Assembly: GCF_003595175.1 (NCBI RefSeq)
Contig: NZ_CP032419.1
Coordinates: forward strand, 4,340,001 to 4,404,000
Direction: 5' to 3'
DNA length: 64,000 bases
Source: Pseudomonas cavernae
Lineage (GTDB): Bacteria > Pseudomonadota > Gammaproteobacteria > Pseudomonadales > Pseudomonadaceae
The notes under the pieces were generated by a model. The model ran no database searches, was not told the DNA's origin, and saw only the letters and a list, made by a program, of their open reading frames with translations. Each line of letters starts with the position of its first letter. The first letter of the stretch is position 1. Positions 17,901-26,830 of this stretch are shown here, one piece after another. The position numbers were made by a program, and so were the translations under genes.

Positions 17901-19832
17901 CACCTTGAGGCCGTCGGCGGCGAGCTTGTGGCCCTCGGGGTCGGCGACCAGCAGTTCGAACTCGGCCAGGCCGTCGGCGTCCACGCTGTCGCCGTCGAAC
18001 AGCCCGCGCACGCCCGGCAGGCGCGCGGCCGGCCACACCGGCTGGACGATGCGCCGGGTGATCGGGCGGCCGCCGGACTCCTGCAGGCTGGCCTGGAGGA
18101 TCAGCTTGAGCGGCGACTTGGCCTCGGCCCAGCGACTCTTGATGGCCAGGGTGGCGTTGCCCTCGGCGTCGAGGCTGGTTTCGTCGAGGTCGAAGTTCTG
18201 GCTCAGCTCCTCTTCGGTCACCGAGCCGAATTGGTAGCCCGGCAGGCTCGCCACCGCGTCACGTAGCGGGCGCACATAGACCTGGCCGCTGAGGCGGTTG
18301 CCGGACGCCGGCGCGCCGTAGAGATAGCGACCGTTGACGCCGAACTGCGGGTCGTCGGCCGGGGCGAAGGGCTTATCGCGGCCCTTCAGCTCCAGGGCCA
18401 GGCGCTCGGGCAGGAAGTCTTCGACGAGGAATTCGTACAGCTGCGGCTTGCCGTCGCCGAGGTCGAACAGCAGTTGCCAGCGCCCGGTCGGCGCCTCGCC
18501 GGCCAATTCCAGCTGGTACTGGTAGAGGCCGTTGGCACCGGCTTCCCAGACGAACTTGCGGCTGACCTGCTCGTCCGGCCGGCGCACTTCGACACTCACC
18601 GGCTGGGCCTTGACCGCGCGGCCGTCGGCGTCGCGCAGCAGGGCGTTGAGCAGCACGGTCTCGCCGGGGCGATACAGATCGCGCGGGCCGAACACGAAGA
18701 ATTGCAGCGGGTGCGCCTGCGGCCCGGCGATGTCGAATTCGGCCAGGTCCAGCGCCGCGCTATTCAGGCGCAACAGGCTGGTCTGCGCGCCCTGGCGGGC
18801 GAGCAGCACTTCGGCCTTGGCCGGCAGCGTCAGTTCGGCGTGGCCGGCGCCGTCGGTCTTGCCGCTGGCGAGGCTGCGGCCGTCGCCGTCGAGCAGTTCG
18901 AGGTCGATGCCGGCCTGCGCCTTGCCGCCCTCCAGGGCCTGGGTGAACACGTCGAGGCGGTCGCGGTAGCGGTGCGCCGACAGGCCGATGTCGCTCAGGG
19001 TGAATAGCGTCGCCGGCTGCGAATAGCTGTAGCTGCCGGCCTCGCGCAGCACCGCCAGGTACACCCCCGGCTGCTTGAACGGCTCCAGTCCGGCGATCGG
19101 CAGCAGCAGGGTTTCGCGGGTGTTGCGCGCCGGCTTGAGGTCGAAACGCCCGCCGTACACCAGCTCGGCCATGGGCAGGAGCTGGCGCGCCTCCCAGGTG
19201 TCTAGGTTGCTGCTGCGCCCCCACTTGGCGAGGAAGGCCGGCAGCGACTCCGGTTTGATGCGGAAGAACTCGACGTTGACCTTGTCGACGTTCAGGGCGA
19301 TCACCGGCAGCCCTTCGGCCAGGCGGGTCGGCAACAGCGAACCGCGGCTGGCGAAGCCGACCGTGGCCTGCAGGTCGCGGGTCTGCAGGCGGCTGACGTG
19401 CTCCTTGGCCAGCTTGGCATCGTTCACCGCGCGCAGCCCGGCGTCGACGGTGAGCACCAGCTTGCGCTGCGGTTCGAGGTGGCGCAGGCGCAGCTCCATC
19501 AGGTTGTCGGCCAGCTCCCAGGCGCCGTCGACCTTGCCGCTCTTGCTGTCGACCAGATGCAGCTGGTCGGCGAAGTTCTGCTGCGGGTCGAGCGGCACCG
19601 AGAAGGTCACCGCCAAGGTGCTGGCGCCGTCCAGCTGCACTTCCGAGACATCCACCACCGCCAGTTCGCGGCCGGCATAGCGCTGCGCCAGGGCCTTAGT
19701 GTCGGCCGGCGGGCGCGCCGCCTGCTGCCCGGCGGCCGGTGGCGCGGCGCCTTGCGGCGCCTCGGGGGTGGAGGAATCGCAGGCGCTCAAGAGGGTGAGC
19801 GCCAGGGCCAGCAACAATCCCTTGTACGGCAT
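14928..19832 (-). CDS. yfhM: Bacterial alpha-2-macroglobulin lipoprotein (YfhM type)
   Basis: 1634 residues, matching the ~1650 of E. coli YfhM/ECAM. The signal peptide ends in a lipobox (LTLLSAC, Cys18), so the protein is lipid-anchored in the envelope. The reactive thioester motif is C1166-A-E-Q1169 in YPYGCAEQTTSGLYPAL, so this is the thioester-containing class. MG domains occupy most of the length, with the alpha-helical thioester domain at ~1150–1450. Members are thought to trap foreign proteases after bait cleavage and work with PbpC, which repairs the wall. GGGAG precedes the ATG. The stop lies just beyond the right arm of the DUF559 unit, so pbpC is no longer the next gene. Confidence 0.96.
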   Translation of the reverse strand: MPYKGLLLALALTLLSACDSSTPEAPQGAAPPAAGQQAARPPADTKALAQRYAGRELAVVDVSEVQLDGASTLAVTFSVPLDPQQNFADQLHLVDSKSGKVDGAWELADNLMELRLRHLEPQRKLVLTVDAGLRAVNDAKLAKEHVSRLQTRDLQATVGFASRGSLLPTRLAEGLPVIALNVDKVNVEFFRIKPESLPAFLAKWGRSSNLDTWEARQLLPMAELVYGGRFDLKPARNTRETLLLPIAGLEPFKQPGVYLAVLREAGSYSYSQPATLFTLSDIGLSAHRYRDRLDVFTQALEGGKAQAGIDLELLDGDGRSLASGKTDGAGHAELTLPAKAEVLLARQGAQTSLLRLNSAALDLAEFDIAGPQAHPLQFFVFGPRDLYRPGETVLLNALLRDADGRAVKAQPVSVEVRRPDEQVSRKFVWEAGANGLYQYQLELAGEAPTGRWQLLFDLGDGKPQLYEFLVEDFLPERLALELKGRDKPFAPADDPQFGVNGRYLYGAPASGNRLSGQVYVRPLRDAVASLPGYQFGSVTEEELSQNFDLDETSLDAEGNATLAIKSRWAEAKSPLKLILQASLQESGGRPITRRIVQPVWPAARLPGVRGLFDGDSVDADGLAEFELLVADPEGHKLAADGLKVRLVRERRDYYWNFSDSDGWSYHYNEKFLQLSEETVAVKEGGTAKIGFPVEWGPYRVEVEDPQTGLVSSLRFWAGYRWQDNAEGGAVRPDQVKLALDQPAYGAGATAKVRVTPPAAGSGYLLVESSDGPLWWQAIEVPAAGKSFGIPIAKDWARHDLYVSALVIRPGERKANVTPKRAVGLLHLPLQRGERKLALSLQAAEKMRPKQPLKVRVQANNADGTPAQQVQVLVAAVDVGILNITEYQTPDPFASLFGRKAYGADQFDVYGQLIEAGQGRLASLAFGGDAALAGGGKRPETSVTIVALQSQALSLDAQGEGEVSLDIPEFNGELRLMAQAWSDERYGVAEAKTLVAAPLIAELSTPRFLAGGDETSLALDLRNLTEQTQRLDVQLSSEGQLDLSQSNGGQSVPLQLSKGQRTTLRIPVRALGGYGQGKLKVLVQGLELPGESLPAYSREWTLGIRPAYPALVKSFRAVLKEQPWSLPVGTLEAFEPAGREALLQLSSRPPLNLAEQIRALEAYPYGCAEQTTSGLYPALYADAASLQRLGLKGEADEVRRRKIELGIERLLGMQRYNGGFALWSADGEEEYWLTAYVTDFLLRAREQGFGVPAVALQKASARLLRYLQERNLIEVAYSDSAAHSRFAVQAYAGYVLARSQQAPLGALRSLYERRSDARSGLPLVQLAVALKLMGDQPRADDALAAGLAHGRDGDAWLADYGSALRDQALILALLEEHDLAAGSREERLFGLADELAGQQYLSTQERNALFLAGRGLLGQPERDWQAELWVAGQSRALSNAAPALKLEGAALAEPLSLRNLGTEALYQRLSISGYPSSPPPASGDNLKIHRDYLGMNGEPLDLEALPSGELVLVHLAIESQQRVPDALVVDLLPAGLELENQNLASSTASLADASGALKDWLKSMQNASLKHQEFRGDRYVAALDVGGYGTTHLLYLARAVTPGTYRVPPPQVESMYRPNWQALGETPARLVVKGR

Positions 19833-19983
19833 GACAGGCTCCCAGAATGGGTGGTGCGGAGGTTGGGAACTATAGCCGAGGGGGTTGGCGGGCGCCGTCT
19901 GGCAAAGCCCGTTAGCGCGATGCGTGGTGCAGGCCGCTGGGCTGGAATGGTGTAGCCAGGATGCAATCCGTATATGGACTCCT

Positions 19984-20076
19984 CCCCTCTCCCACTGGTG
20001 GGAGAGGGGCCGGGGGAGAGGGGAAAAGGCCGCTCGCCCTCTCCCTAACCCTCTCCCGTAAACGGGAGAGGGGACA
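19984..20076. repeat. CTCTCCC repeats, two hairpins end to end
   Basis: The first hairpin (CCTCTCCCACTGGTGGGAG) ends with the GGGGCCGGGGGAGAGGGG right-end motif. After 13 bases the second starts with the left-end motif CCCTCTCCCTAACCCTCTCC and closes GGGAGAGGGG. They look like the end of one composite element and the start of another. Confidence 0.75.
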
Positions 20077-20097
20077 AAAGCGCTAACCGATCAGCTT

Positions 20098-20207
20098 GTA
20101 GGATGGATGTCGCTGTGCACATCCACCGCGCCGCTGGTGGAAAACGCTGCGCGGTTTTCCACCCTACCGGGCTGTCGATGGGTATCGCTGCGCTCCACCC
20201 ATCCTAC
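20098..20207. repeat. Cluster of three REP hairpins
   Basis: Forward REP 20098–20127 (GTAGGATGGATG…CATCCACC), reverse REP ~20136–20167 (ending TTTTCCACCCTAC), reverse REP 20177–20207 (GATGGGTATCGC…CACCCATCCTAC). All carry the GTAG head at the hairpin foot. Confidence 0.8.
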
Positions 20208-20277
20208 GGTGGATTGGCGTGGCGCTATGGTCGTCACAGTCGCCCCGCTACACTGGCGCGCCTGCAGGGAGTAGTGC

Positions 20278-21615
20278 ATGTCCTCGATCCGCGACGCCTG
20301 GCGGCACGCCCCGACCCACCGCAAGGTGTGGGCGCTGGCGCTGCCGATGATCCTCTCCAACCTGTCCGTGCCGCTGGTGGCGCTGGTCGACAGCGCGGTG
20401 GTCGGCCACCTGCCGCACGCCCACCAGCTCGGCGCGGTGGCGGTCGGCAGCACGCTGTACACGCTGATCGTCGGCACCCTCGGCTTCCTGCGCATGGGCA
20501 CCACCGGCTTCGCCGCCCAGGCCGCCGGCCGGGACGATGGCGGCGCGCTGCGGCAGATCCTCCTGCAGGGCCTGCTGCTGGCGCTGGCCCTGGCGCTGCT
20601 GCTGGGCAGCCTGGCGTTACCGCTCAGCGGCCTGGCGCTGGGGCTGATGAACCCCTCGGCCGAGCTCGACAGCCTGACCCGCAGCTTCTTCCATATCCGC
20701 CTGCTCGGCCTGCCGGCGACCCTGGCCAACTACGCGCTGGTCGGCTGGTTCCTCGGCAGGCAGAACGCCCGCGCGCCGCTGGCCATCCTGCTGACCACCA
20801 ACCTGCTGAACGCCGTACTGAGCGTCACTTTCGTCCTCGGCCTCGACTGGGGCGTGGTCGGCGCCGCGCGGGCGGCGGTGCTGGCCGAATGGAGCGGCGC
20901 GCTGCTCGGCCTGGCGCTCAGCCGCGGCGCTCTGCGTCGCCATCCGGGGCGGATCGACTGGCCGGCGCTGCGCCGCTGGATCAGCTGGCGACCGCTGCTG
21001 GCGGTGAACCGCGACATCTTCATCCGCTCGCTGGCGCTGCAGGGGGTGTTCTTCCTGCTCACCGTGCAGGGCACCCGCCTCGGCGATGCCACGGTGGCGG
21101 CCAACGCCCTGCTGCTCAACGGCCTGCTGCTCACCGCCTACGCCCTCGACGGCCTGGCGCATGCCATGGAGGCGCTGTGCGGGCATGCCATCGGCGCCCG
21201 CGACCGCCTGGCGCTGCGCCGCGCGCTGACCGTCACCGGCCTCTGGGCGCTGCTCGGCAGCCTGGCCTTCGCCCTGCTGTTCGGCCTCGGCGGGCGGCTG
21301 TTCGTCGAGTTGCAGAGCGATATCGCCGCGGTGCGCGCGGTCGCTTACGTCTATTTGCCCTATCTGGCCGCGCTGCCGCTGGTCTCGGTGTGGAGCTACC
21401 TGCTCGACGGCCTGTTTATCGGTGCCACCCGCGCGCGGGAGATGCGCGACGCCATGCTCATCGCCGTGCTGCTCGCCCTGCCGCTCGGCTGGCTGCTGCA
21501 AGGCTTGGGCAACCACGGCCTGTGGCTGGCGTTCCTGGCCTTCATGCTGATCCGCGGCCTCAGCCTCGGCGCCTTCGCCTGGCGCCTGAGCCGCGCCGAC
21601 GCCTGGTTCCGCTAG
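20278..21615 (+). CDS. dinF: MATE-family efflux transporter (DinF type)
   Basis: 445 residues with about twelve hydrophobic segments. The opening KVWALALPMILSNLSVPLVA then LVDSAVVGHL is the MATE/DinF signature, with MGTTGFAAQAAGR in the next conserved stretch. It exports cationic or organic compounds by Na+ or H+ antiport; the substrate is unknown. GGGAG lies 6–10 bases before the ATG. In enterobacteria dinF follows lexA; here it stands alone, and I see no LexA box upstream. Confidence 0.92.
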   Translation: MSSIRDAWRHAPTHRKVWALALPMILSNLSVPLVALVDSAVVGHLPHAHQLGAVAVGSTLYTLIVGTLGFLRMGTTGFAAQAAGRDDGGALRQILLQGLLLALALALLLGSLALPLSGLALGLMNPSAELDSLTRSFFHIRLLGLPATLANYALVGWFLGRQNARAPLAILLTTNLLNAVLSVTFVLGLDWGVVGAARAAVLAEWSGALLGLALSRGALRRHPGRIDWPALRRWISWRPLLAVNRDIFIRSLALQGVFFLLTVQGTRLGDATVAANALLLNGLLLTAYALDGLAHAMEALCGHAIGARDRLALRRALTVTGLWALLGSLAFALLFGLGGRLFVELQSDIAAVRAVAYVYLPYLAALPLVSVWSYLLDGLFIGATRAREMRDAMLIAVLLALPLGWLLQGLGNHGLWLAFLAFMLIRGLSLGAFAWRLSRADAWFR

Positions 21616-21776
21616 CGACTGTCGCGCAGGAGCGGCTAAGGTTTGAGGCGCAGCAGGACGGTTCTGCACAAAGTCGTTCTCCGGCGGTCCCGCCTGCGCG
21701 GGGGGATGACGACTACCCCAGGCGTGTCCTAGAGAACAATAACTGACCCCAACGTGCTGACCTGAAAGGAGTTCCC

Positions 21777-22238
21777 ATGGGCCAAGCCATCGCCGCCTAC
21801 CTGCATTTCCTGTCGATCTTCGTGCTGTTCGCCCTGCTGACCACCGAGCACGTGCTGTTCAAGTCGGCGCTGGCGGATGTCCAGCGCGCCCGCAGCCTGG
21901 TCCGCATCGACATGGCCTACGGCCTGAGCGCCGGCCTGGTGCTGCTCACCGGCGCCGTGCGCGTGCTGTGGTATGGCAAGGGCATGGACTACTACCTGCA
22001 CAACGGCCTGTTCCACGCCAAGGTCGGCCTGTTCATCCTGGTCGGCCTGATCTCGATCCTGCCGACCGCCACCTTCCTCAACTGGCGCAACGACCTCAAG
22101 GCTGGCCAGCTGCCGCAGCTCAGCCCGGCGCAGGCCACGCGGGTGATCATGACCATCCGCCTGGAGCTGGTGCTGCTGGTGCTGATTCCGCTGCTGGCGG
22201 TGTTGATGGCCAGCGGCTATGGGGTCATCGGCAGCTAG
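21777..22238 (+). CDS. DUF2214 family membrane protein
   Basis: 153 residues, four hydrophobic segments (~8–26, ~50–68, ~82–102, ~130–150). The motif LTTEHVLFKSAL near the N-terminus and GAVRVLWYGKG then FHAKVGLFILVGLIS are typical of DUF2214 inner-membrane proteins of unknown function. AAGGAG sits 7 bases before the ATG. Monocistronic, followed by two REP pairs. Confidence 0.85.
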   Translation: MGQAIAAYLHFLSIFVLFALLTTEHVLFKSALADVQRARSLVRIDMAYGLSAGLVLLTGAVRVLWYGKGMDYYLHNGLFHAKVGLFILVGLISILPTATFLNWRNDLKAGQLPQLSPAQATRVIMTIRLELVLLVLIPLLAVLMASGYGVIGS

Positions 22239-22257
22239 CTGCGGCGCTGAGCGACAT

Positions 22258-22326
22258 GTAGGAGCGGATTTATCCGCGAACATGGGCAACTCCGCGCGCT
22301 CCCATCGCGAATAAATTCGCTCCTAC
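22258..22326. repeat. REP pair (BIME), GAGCGGATTTATCCGC flavour
   Basis: Forward GTAGGAGCGGATTTATCCGC (from 22258) and its inverted partner ending TTCGCTCCTAC at 22326. This is the widespread pseudomonad REP flavour; a reverse copy occurs at 45218–45238. Confidence 0.85.
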
Positions 22327-22334
22327 AAAGCTGC

Positions 22335-22405
22335 GTAGGATGGGTTGAGCTTGCGATACCCATCGAAGCGCAATCATGGGTATCGCTGCGCTCAACCCAT
22401 CCTAC
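22335..22405. repeat. REP pair (BIME), GATGGGTT/ACCCATC flavour
   Basis: Forward GTAGGATGGGTTGAGC (22335) and inverted partner CTCAACCCATCCTAC ending at 22405. Same flavour as 25166–25235, 52227–52263 and 54116–54190. Confidence 0.85.
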
Positions 22406-22412
22406 GGGCTAC

Positions 22413-22440
22413 CTCCCTCTCCCACTTGTGGGAGAGGGAC
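22413..22440. repeat. Single CTCTCCC hairpin
   Basis: CCCTCTCCC ACTTGT GGGAGAGGG, a perfect 9-bp stem. A lone hairpin of the composite repeat family. Confidence 0.7.
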
Positions 22441-22475
22441 AGAGGCAACGCAGCCCGAGTGCAAGCCGGGACAAC

Positions 22476-22507
22476 AAAAAAGCCCGCTCACGGAAGCGGG
22501 CTTTTTC
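22476..22507. terminator. Bidirectional intrinsic terminator of speA
   Basis: Stem AGCCCGCT / AGCGGGCT with loop CACGGA, flanked by AAAAAA on the left and TTTTT on the right. It lies 13 bases beyond the speA stop on the minus strand. Confidence 0.92.
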
Positions 22508-22520
22508 ATTCCCGAGCGGC

Positions 22521-24434
22521 TCAGGACGCCAGATAGGACGAGCGCGTCAGCCCGAGGCGCAGGGCGTCGAGGAACTGGGTGCGTTCGCGGGCGCTGATCT
22601 TCGCGCTGGCGACCTTGTCGCGGTAGTGGGTCATCAGTTCCTCGGGCGACAGGTGCACGTAGCGCAGCATGTCCTCGATGGTGTCGTGGGTCTCGATGCC
22701 GGCGTGGTACACGCTGCCGTCCGGGTTCTGGTAGAGGTTCACCGAGTCGGTGTCGCCGAACAGGTTGTGCATGTCGCCGAGGATTTCCTGGTAGGCGCCG
22801 ACCAGGAACACCCCGAGCAGGTAGTCCTCGCCGTCCTTCAGCTCGTGCACCGGCAGGCTGGTCTCGATGCTCTGCTCGTCGACGTACTGCTTGATCTTGC
22901 CATCCGAGTCGCAGGTCAGGTCCTGCAGCACGGCGCGGCGCAGCGGCTCCTCGTCCAGGCGGTTGAGCGGCAGGATCGGCAGGATCTGGCCGATCGCCCA
23001 GGTGTCCGGCAGGCTCTGGAACACCGAGAAGTTGCAGATGTACTTGTCCGCCAGCTTGTCGTTGAGCTCGTCGAGCACCGCGCGGTGCGAGCGCTGGCGG
23101 GCCTTCAACGAGTTGTGCAGACGGCGGCAGACGGCGAAGTAGCACTGCTCGGCCAGCGCCTTCTGCTGCAGGCTGAGCTTGCCTTCGGCGTACTGCGCGG
23201 CGACGTCGCCCATGTAGTGGGTGGCGCGCCAGTAGGTCTCGGTAACCATCTCGATGTCGGTGGGGCCGAGCAGCTCGGCCAGCCAGCGCACGGTTTCCGG
23301 CAGGCTGGCGAGGTCGTCGATCAGCGGCACCGCGTCGTTGTGGCGCTCGACGTCGGTGACCTGCATGACCAGCACCGCGTGGTGGGCGGTCAGCGAGCGG
23401 CCGCTCTCGGAGAAGATGTGCGGGTGCGGCAGGCCCTGGGCGTCGCAGAATTCCTTGAGCATGCCGACCACCACGCCGGCGTAGTCGTCCATGTCGTAGT
23501 TGATCGAGCTGGCGTTGCGCGAGTGGGTGCCGTCGTAGTCGACGCCCAGGCCGCCGCCGACGTCGATGTGGTCGACCGGCAGGCCGAGGCCGCGCAGCTC
23601 GCCGTAGTAGCGGATGGCTTCCTTGAAGCCGTGCTGGTAATCGGCCAGGTTAGCGATCTGCGAGCCCATGTGGAAGTGCAGCAGGCGGATGCCCTGGTCC
23701 AGGCCGGCGGCGCGGAAACGCTCGACCACCGACAGCAGCTGCGCGGCCGACAGGCCGAACTTGGACTTCTCGCCGCCGGTGTCCGCCCACTTCGACGAGG
23801 CCAGCGACGACAGGCGCACGCGCAGGCCGATCTGCGGGGCGACCTTGAGCTCGGCCGCCTCCTCGATCACCAGCTGCACCTCGGATTCCTTCTCGATGAC
23901 GATGAACACGTTGTGGCCGAGCTTCTGGCCCATCAGCGCCAGCTTGATGAACTCGCGGTCCTTGTAGCCGTTGCAGACGATGGTGCCGCCCTTAGGCGCC
24001 AGCGCCAGCACGGCCAGCAGTTCGGGCTTGGAGCCGGCTTCGAGGCCGATCGAGACGTCCTGGGTGGCGATGATGTTTTCCACCACCGCTTCCTGCTGGT
24101 TGACCTTGATCGGGTACAACGCGGTGTAGCGGCTCTGGTATTCGAGGCGCTCGATGTTGGCGTCGAAGGCGCCGGTCAGCTGGCGCACGCGGTCCTGCAG
24201 GATGTCCGGGAAGCGCACCAGCAGCGGCAGCGACAGGCCGCTCTGGCGCAGCTCGTCGACCTGGGCGAACAGGTCGATCGGCGCGCTAGCGGCGCCATTC
24301 GGGCGCACCTCGACGCGGCCTGCGTCGTTGATGGCGAAATAGCCGGCGCCCCAGTGGCGAATGCCATAGACGCTGCGGCTGTCCGCGACTGTCCATTGGC
24401 TACCGTCATCTTTACGTGTGCGTCGTACGGACAT
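22521..24434 (-). CDS. speA: Biosynthetic arginine decarboxylase
   Basis: 637 residues, as usual for SpeA (~630–660). A PLP-dependent fold-III decarboxylase converting arginine to agmatine, the first step of the ADC polyamine route. The PLP lysine lies in [11 protein letters not shown] (~105–115); [11 protein letters not shown] and [16 protein letters not shown] (PLP-phosphate binding) and the substrate-binding C-terminal domain follow. The gene opens a collinear minus-strand group, but gaps to yciH (119 bp) suggest separate transcription. A strong terminator follows. Matches the P. aeruginosa PA4839 position. Confidence 0.97.
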   Translation of the reverse strand: MSVRRTRKDDGSQWTVADSRSVYGIRHWGAGYFAINDAGRVEVRPNGAASAPIDLFAQVDELRQSGLSLPLLVRFPDILQDRVRQLTGAFDANIERLEYQSRYTALYPIKVNQQEAVVENIIATQDVSIGLEAGSKPELLAVLALAPKGGTIVCNGYKDREFIKLALMGQKLGHNVFIVIEKESEVQLVIEEAAELKVAPQIGLRVRLSSLASSKWADTGGEKSKFGLSAAQLLSVVERFRAAGLDQGIRLLHFHMGSQIANLADYQHGFKEAIRYYGELRGLGLPVDHIDVGGGLGVDYDGTHSRNASSINYDMDDYAGVVVGMLKEFCDAQGLPHPHIFSESGRSLTAHHAVLVMQVTDVERHNDAVPLIDDLASLPETVRWLAELLGPTDIEMVTETYWRATHYMGDVAAQYAEGKLSLQQKALAEQCYFAVCRRLHNSLKARQRSHRAVLDELNDKLADKYICNFSVFQSLPDTWAIGQILPILPLNRLDEEPLRRAVLQDLTCDSDGKIKQYVDEQSIETSLPVHELKDGEDYLLGVFLVGAYQEILGDMHNLFGDTDSVNLYQNPDGSVYHAGIETHDTIEDMLRYVHLSPEELMTHYRDKVASAKISARERTQFLDALRLGLTRSSYLAS

Positions 24435-24553
24435 CGGGGTCCCCCTGTCGGAAATGAATAAGCGCCGCCCGGCTCATGCAGGTTGGCGGGCGCAGATGAC
24501 GATTGCAGGAGAGTGAACCCACGCTCCTGCGTTGAAGTTTAGGAAGAGGCTGC

Positions 24554-24925
24554 TCAGCCGCCGGATTTCTTGGCTTTAAAGCCGCGCTTGAGCAGTTCGC
24601 CGAGCAGCAGCTCGACATGGTCGCCCTGGATCTCGATGATCCCGTCCTTCAGCGCGCCGCCGGTGCCACAGCGCTTCTTCAGCACGCTGGCCAGCTCCTT
24701 GAGCGGCTCCTCGGCAAGCGGCACGCCGCTGACGGTGGTCACCGTCTTGCCGCCACGGCCCTTGGTTTCGCGGCGCACGCGGGCGATGCCATCGCCTGCG
24801 GGAATCAGGTTCTGCTTGCAGATGCAGGCGTCCACCGGCTGGCCGCAGTCGGGGCAATGCCGACCGCCATCGGTGGAATAGACCAGGCCGCTGAGGGCGG
24901 CGAATGACGAAGCTTTCTTGACCAC
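24554..24925 (-). CDS. yciH: SUI1/eIF1-like translation factor YciH
   Basis: 123 residues starting from GTG at 24925, with AGAGGA 9 bases upstream. The N-terminus has a small zinc-binding-like knot (CPDCGQPVDACIC, ~24–36). The C-terminal SUI1 fold spans ~50–118 (TKGRGGKTVTTVSG, GTGGALKDGIIEIQGDH). Relatives stabilise initiation fidelity at the ribosomal P site; the bacterial role is mild and not fully defined. Downstream neighbour speA, as in P. aeruginosa. Confidence 0.93.
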   Translation of the reverse strand: MVKKASSFAALSGLVYSTDGGRHCPDCGQPVDACICKQNLIPAGDGIARVRRETKGRGGKTVTTVSGVPLAEEPLKELASVLKKRCGTGGALKDGIIEIQGDHVELLLGELLKRGFKAKKSGG

Positions 24926-25231
24926 CGGCTTTTCCTCTTGGGTTGGTCAGGATAGCGACTGGCTGATAGCTATCAGCCGCGAAGCCCCACTCTGGCAGGG
25001 GCAGCGCAAGCCGCGCCGGGGAAGGCGCGGGGGGGCGCAGTGTACCGGCAAAGGCAACGCCTGCTAAGTGCACAATTGCGCCATTGATCGACGGATTGGC
25101 GACGCCGTTCGGCATGTCGCACGGCGGCGGTTGGAAATCCTGCACAAGCGGCGAGCTGTGGCTTTGTAGGATGGGTTGAGCCTGCGATACCCATCAATGC
25201 GCGGCGATGGGCATCGCAGGCTCAACCCATC
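24926..25231. other. 306-bp gap between yciH and the Nudix gene
   Basis: Apart from the REP pair at 25166–25235 I see no gene or RNA. The yciH promoter is expected near 24940–25100. Confidence 0.5.
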
Positions 25232-25235
25232 CTAC
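25166..25235. repeat. REP pair overlapping the Nudix stop codon
   Basis: Forward GTAGGATGGGTTGAGCC at 25166; inverted partner ends CAACCCATCCTAC at 25235. The TAG stop of the Nudix gene (25234–25232) is the TAG inside the GTAG head of the inverted REP. Confidence 0.85.
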
Positions 25236-25762
25236 GAACGTGCAGCCAGATAGCGCTGCAGCGCCGCCAGCGAATCCGGGCAATAGGGTTTGACCCGGGT
25301 TTCCGCGAGGGCTTCCGTCAGCGGGATAAAGCGCGCCTCCAGCACTTCTTCCGGCTGCAGCACCAGCGGCGCGTCGGACACCGCCGAATAGGCCATGCAC
25401 CACAACCGGCTTTCCGGGGCGTCGTAGAGGAAGTGCGCGTGCTCGACCAGCTCGACCCCGCTGATGCCCAGCTCCTCGGCCAGCTCGCGGGCGGCCGAGT
25501 CGGCGTAGCTCTCGCCTTCCAGCACCATGCCGCCGGCGGCCACGTCCCAGTAGCCGGGGTACAGCGCCTTGCTCAGGGTGCGCCGGTGCACGCACAGCTC
25601 GCCGGCGCTGTTGAACAAGAGGATATAGGTGCCGCGGCCGATCAGCCGCCGCGCGCGCAGCTCGGCGCGCGGCACGCCGCCCAACGGGCGGTCGTGCTCG
25701 TCGACCCAGGCCACCCGTTCGGCATCCGAGGCCGCCCGGTGGGCCGCTTCATCCGGCGCCAT
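25232..25762 (-). CDS. Nudix hydrolase (YfcD-like)
   Basis: 176 residues. The Nudix box GGMVLEGESYADSAARELAE then ELGI fits Gx5Ex7REUxEExGU, so metal-dependent hydrolysis of a nucleoside-diphosphate-linked or similar substrate is expected. The N-terminus VAWVDEHDRPLGGVPRAELR and HRRTLSKALYPGYWD resemble the IDI/YfcD branch. The stop codon is contributed by a REP. It starts 3 bases after the upstream DUF2333 stop, so both are one transcription unit. Confidence 0.93.
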   Translation of the reverse strand: MAPDEAAHRAASDAERVAWVDEHDRPLGGVPRAELRARRLIGRGTYILLFNSAGELCVHRRTLSKALYPGYWDVAAGGMVLEGESYADSAARELAEELGISGVELVEHAHFLYDAPESRLWCMAYSAVSDAPLVLQPEEVLEARFIPLTEALAETRVKPYCPDSLAALQRYLAARS

Positions 25763-25765
25763 GCC

Positions 25766-26830
25766 TCAGCCCTGGCTCAGCAGCTGGCGCAGGTCGATCA
25801 CCGCGGCGTTGGCGCGCGAGATGTAGTTGGCCATCACCAGCGAGTGGTTGGCGAGGATGCCGTAGCCGCTGCCGTTCAGCACCATCGGGCTCCACAGCGG
25901 CTCCTGCGCCGCCTCCAGCTCGCGGATGATCTGCCGCACGCTGACCGTGGCGTTCTTCTTCGCCAGCACGTCGGCGAAGTCCACCTCGATGGCGCGCAGG
26001 ATGTGCGACAGCGCCCAGGCCTGGCCACGCGCCTCGTAGAACACGTTGTCGATCTGCAGCCAGGGGGTGGCCACGCGCTGCTCGCTGAGGGCCGGCGCCT
26101 CACCGGCGGCAGACGGTGCCTGGTCGGTATCCAGGCGCACCCGGCCGACACTGGCGGACAGCCGCTGCGACAACGAACCGAGGCGGGTGGCGACATCGCC
26201 CAGCCAGTTGTTGAGGTTGTCGGCGCGCGCATAGAACTGCGCGTTCGGCTGATTGGGATTGGCCAGGCGCACGAGGTAGCGGTCGAGGATCTTGACCCCC
26301 TCGCGGTACTCCGACTCGGAGGCCGGCAGCGCCCAGCTCTTGTTGTCGAAGTTGAAGCGCGGCTCGGCCTTGGACAGGTCGGCGTCCTCGGTGGACTGCG
26401 ACTGCGAACGGGCGAAGTCCTTGCGCAGCGCCCGCGACAGGTCGCGTACCTGCACCAACACGCCGTATTCCCAACTCGGCATGTTGTCCAGCCACAGGCC
26501 GGGCGGGGCCAGGTCGTTGGACAGGTAGCCGCCGGACTTGTCCAGCAGGGTGCTGGCGACCTGCTTGAGGGTTTCCACCGTGGTGTAGCCGGTCACCAGT
26601 TGGCGCTGGGCCTCCTCGGCGGCGACTTTGGCATGCTGCTGCACCGGGAACAGCTCCGGCTCCTGGCTCCAGTACCAGCCGACCACCAGGGTCACCAGCA
26701 GGTACAAGCCCACCAGCACGCCCAGGGCGCGGCTCCACAGCCCGGCAAAATAGCTGCGCGCGCCCTCGACGGTATCGGCGGTGCGCGCGCTGGCGCCAGT
26801 CGCGCGGTTCTTCCAGTCCAGCATGGCCAT
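25766..26830 (-). CDS. DUF2333 family inner-membrane protein
   Basis: 354 residues: a short cytoplasmic N-terminus, one transmembrane helix (~35–53, GVLVGLYLLVTLVVGWYW) and a long periplasmic part. FPVQQHAKVAAEEAQRQLVT followed by GGYLSNDLAPPGLWLDNMP is the conserved DUF2333 core. Function unknown. Operon with the Nudix gene; in P. aeruginosa the counterpart sits between the Nudix gene and gcbA, as here. Confidence 0.88.
   Translation of the reverse strand: MAMLDWKNRATGASARTADTVEGARSYFAGLWSRALGVLVGLYLLVTLVVGWYWSQEPELFPVQQHAKVAAEEAQRQLVTGYTTVETLKQVASTLLDKSGGYLSNDLAPPGLWLDNMPSWEYGVLVQVRDLSRALRKDFARSQSQSTEDADLSKAEPRFNFDNKSWALPASESEYREGVKILDRYLVRLANPNQPNAQFYARADNLNNWLGDVATRLGSLSQRLSASVGRVRLDTDQAPSAAGEAPALSEQRVATPWLQIDNVFYEARGQAWALSHILRAIEVDFADVLAKKNATVSVRQIIRELEAAQEPLWSPMVLNGSGYGILANHSLVMANYISRANAAVIDLRQLLSQG

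Larger units (their letters stand above)
19833..20277. other. 445-bp repeat-filled intergenic region
   Basis: It separates the divergent yfhM and dinF. It holds CTCTCCC repeats (19984–20076) and three REP hairpins (20098–20207). The yfhM promoter must lie within the first ~150 bp and the dinF promoter in the last ~70 bp. No gene seen. Confidence 0.6.

Noticed and set aside
20103..21746. Overlapping plus-strand frame in the dinF locus
   Set aside because: Starts inside REPs and is Arg/Pro/Ala-rich; the MATE transporter in another frame is clearly the real gene.
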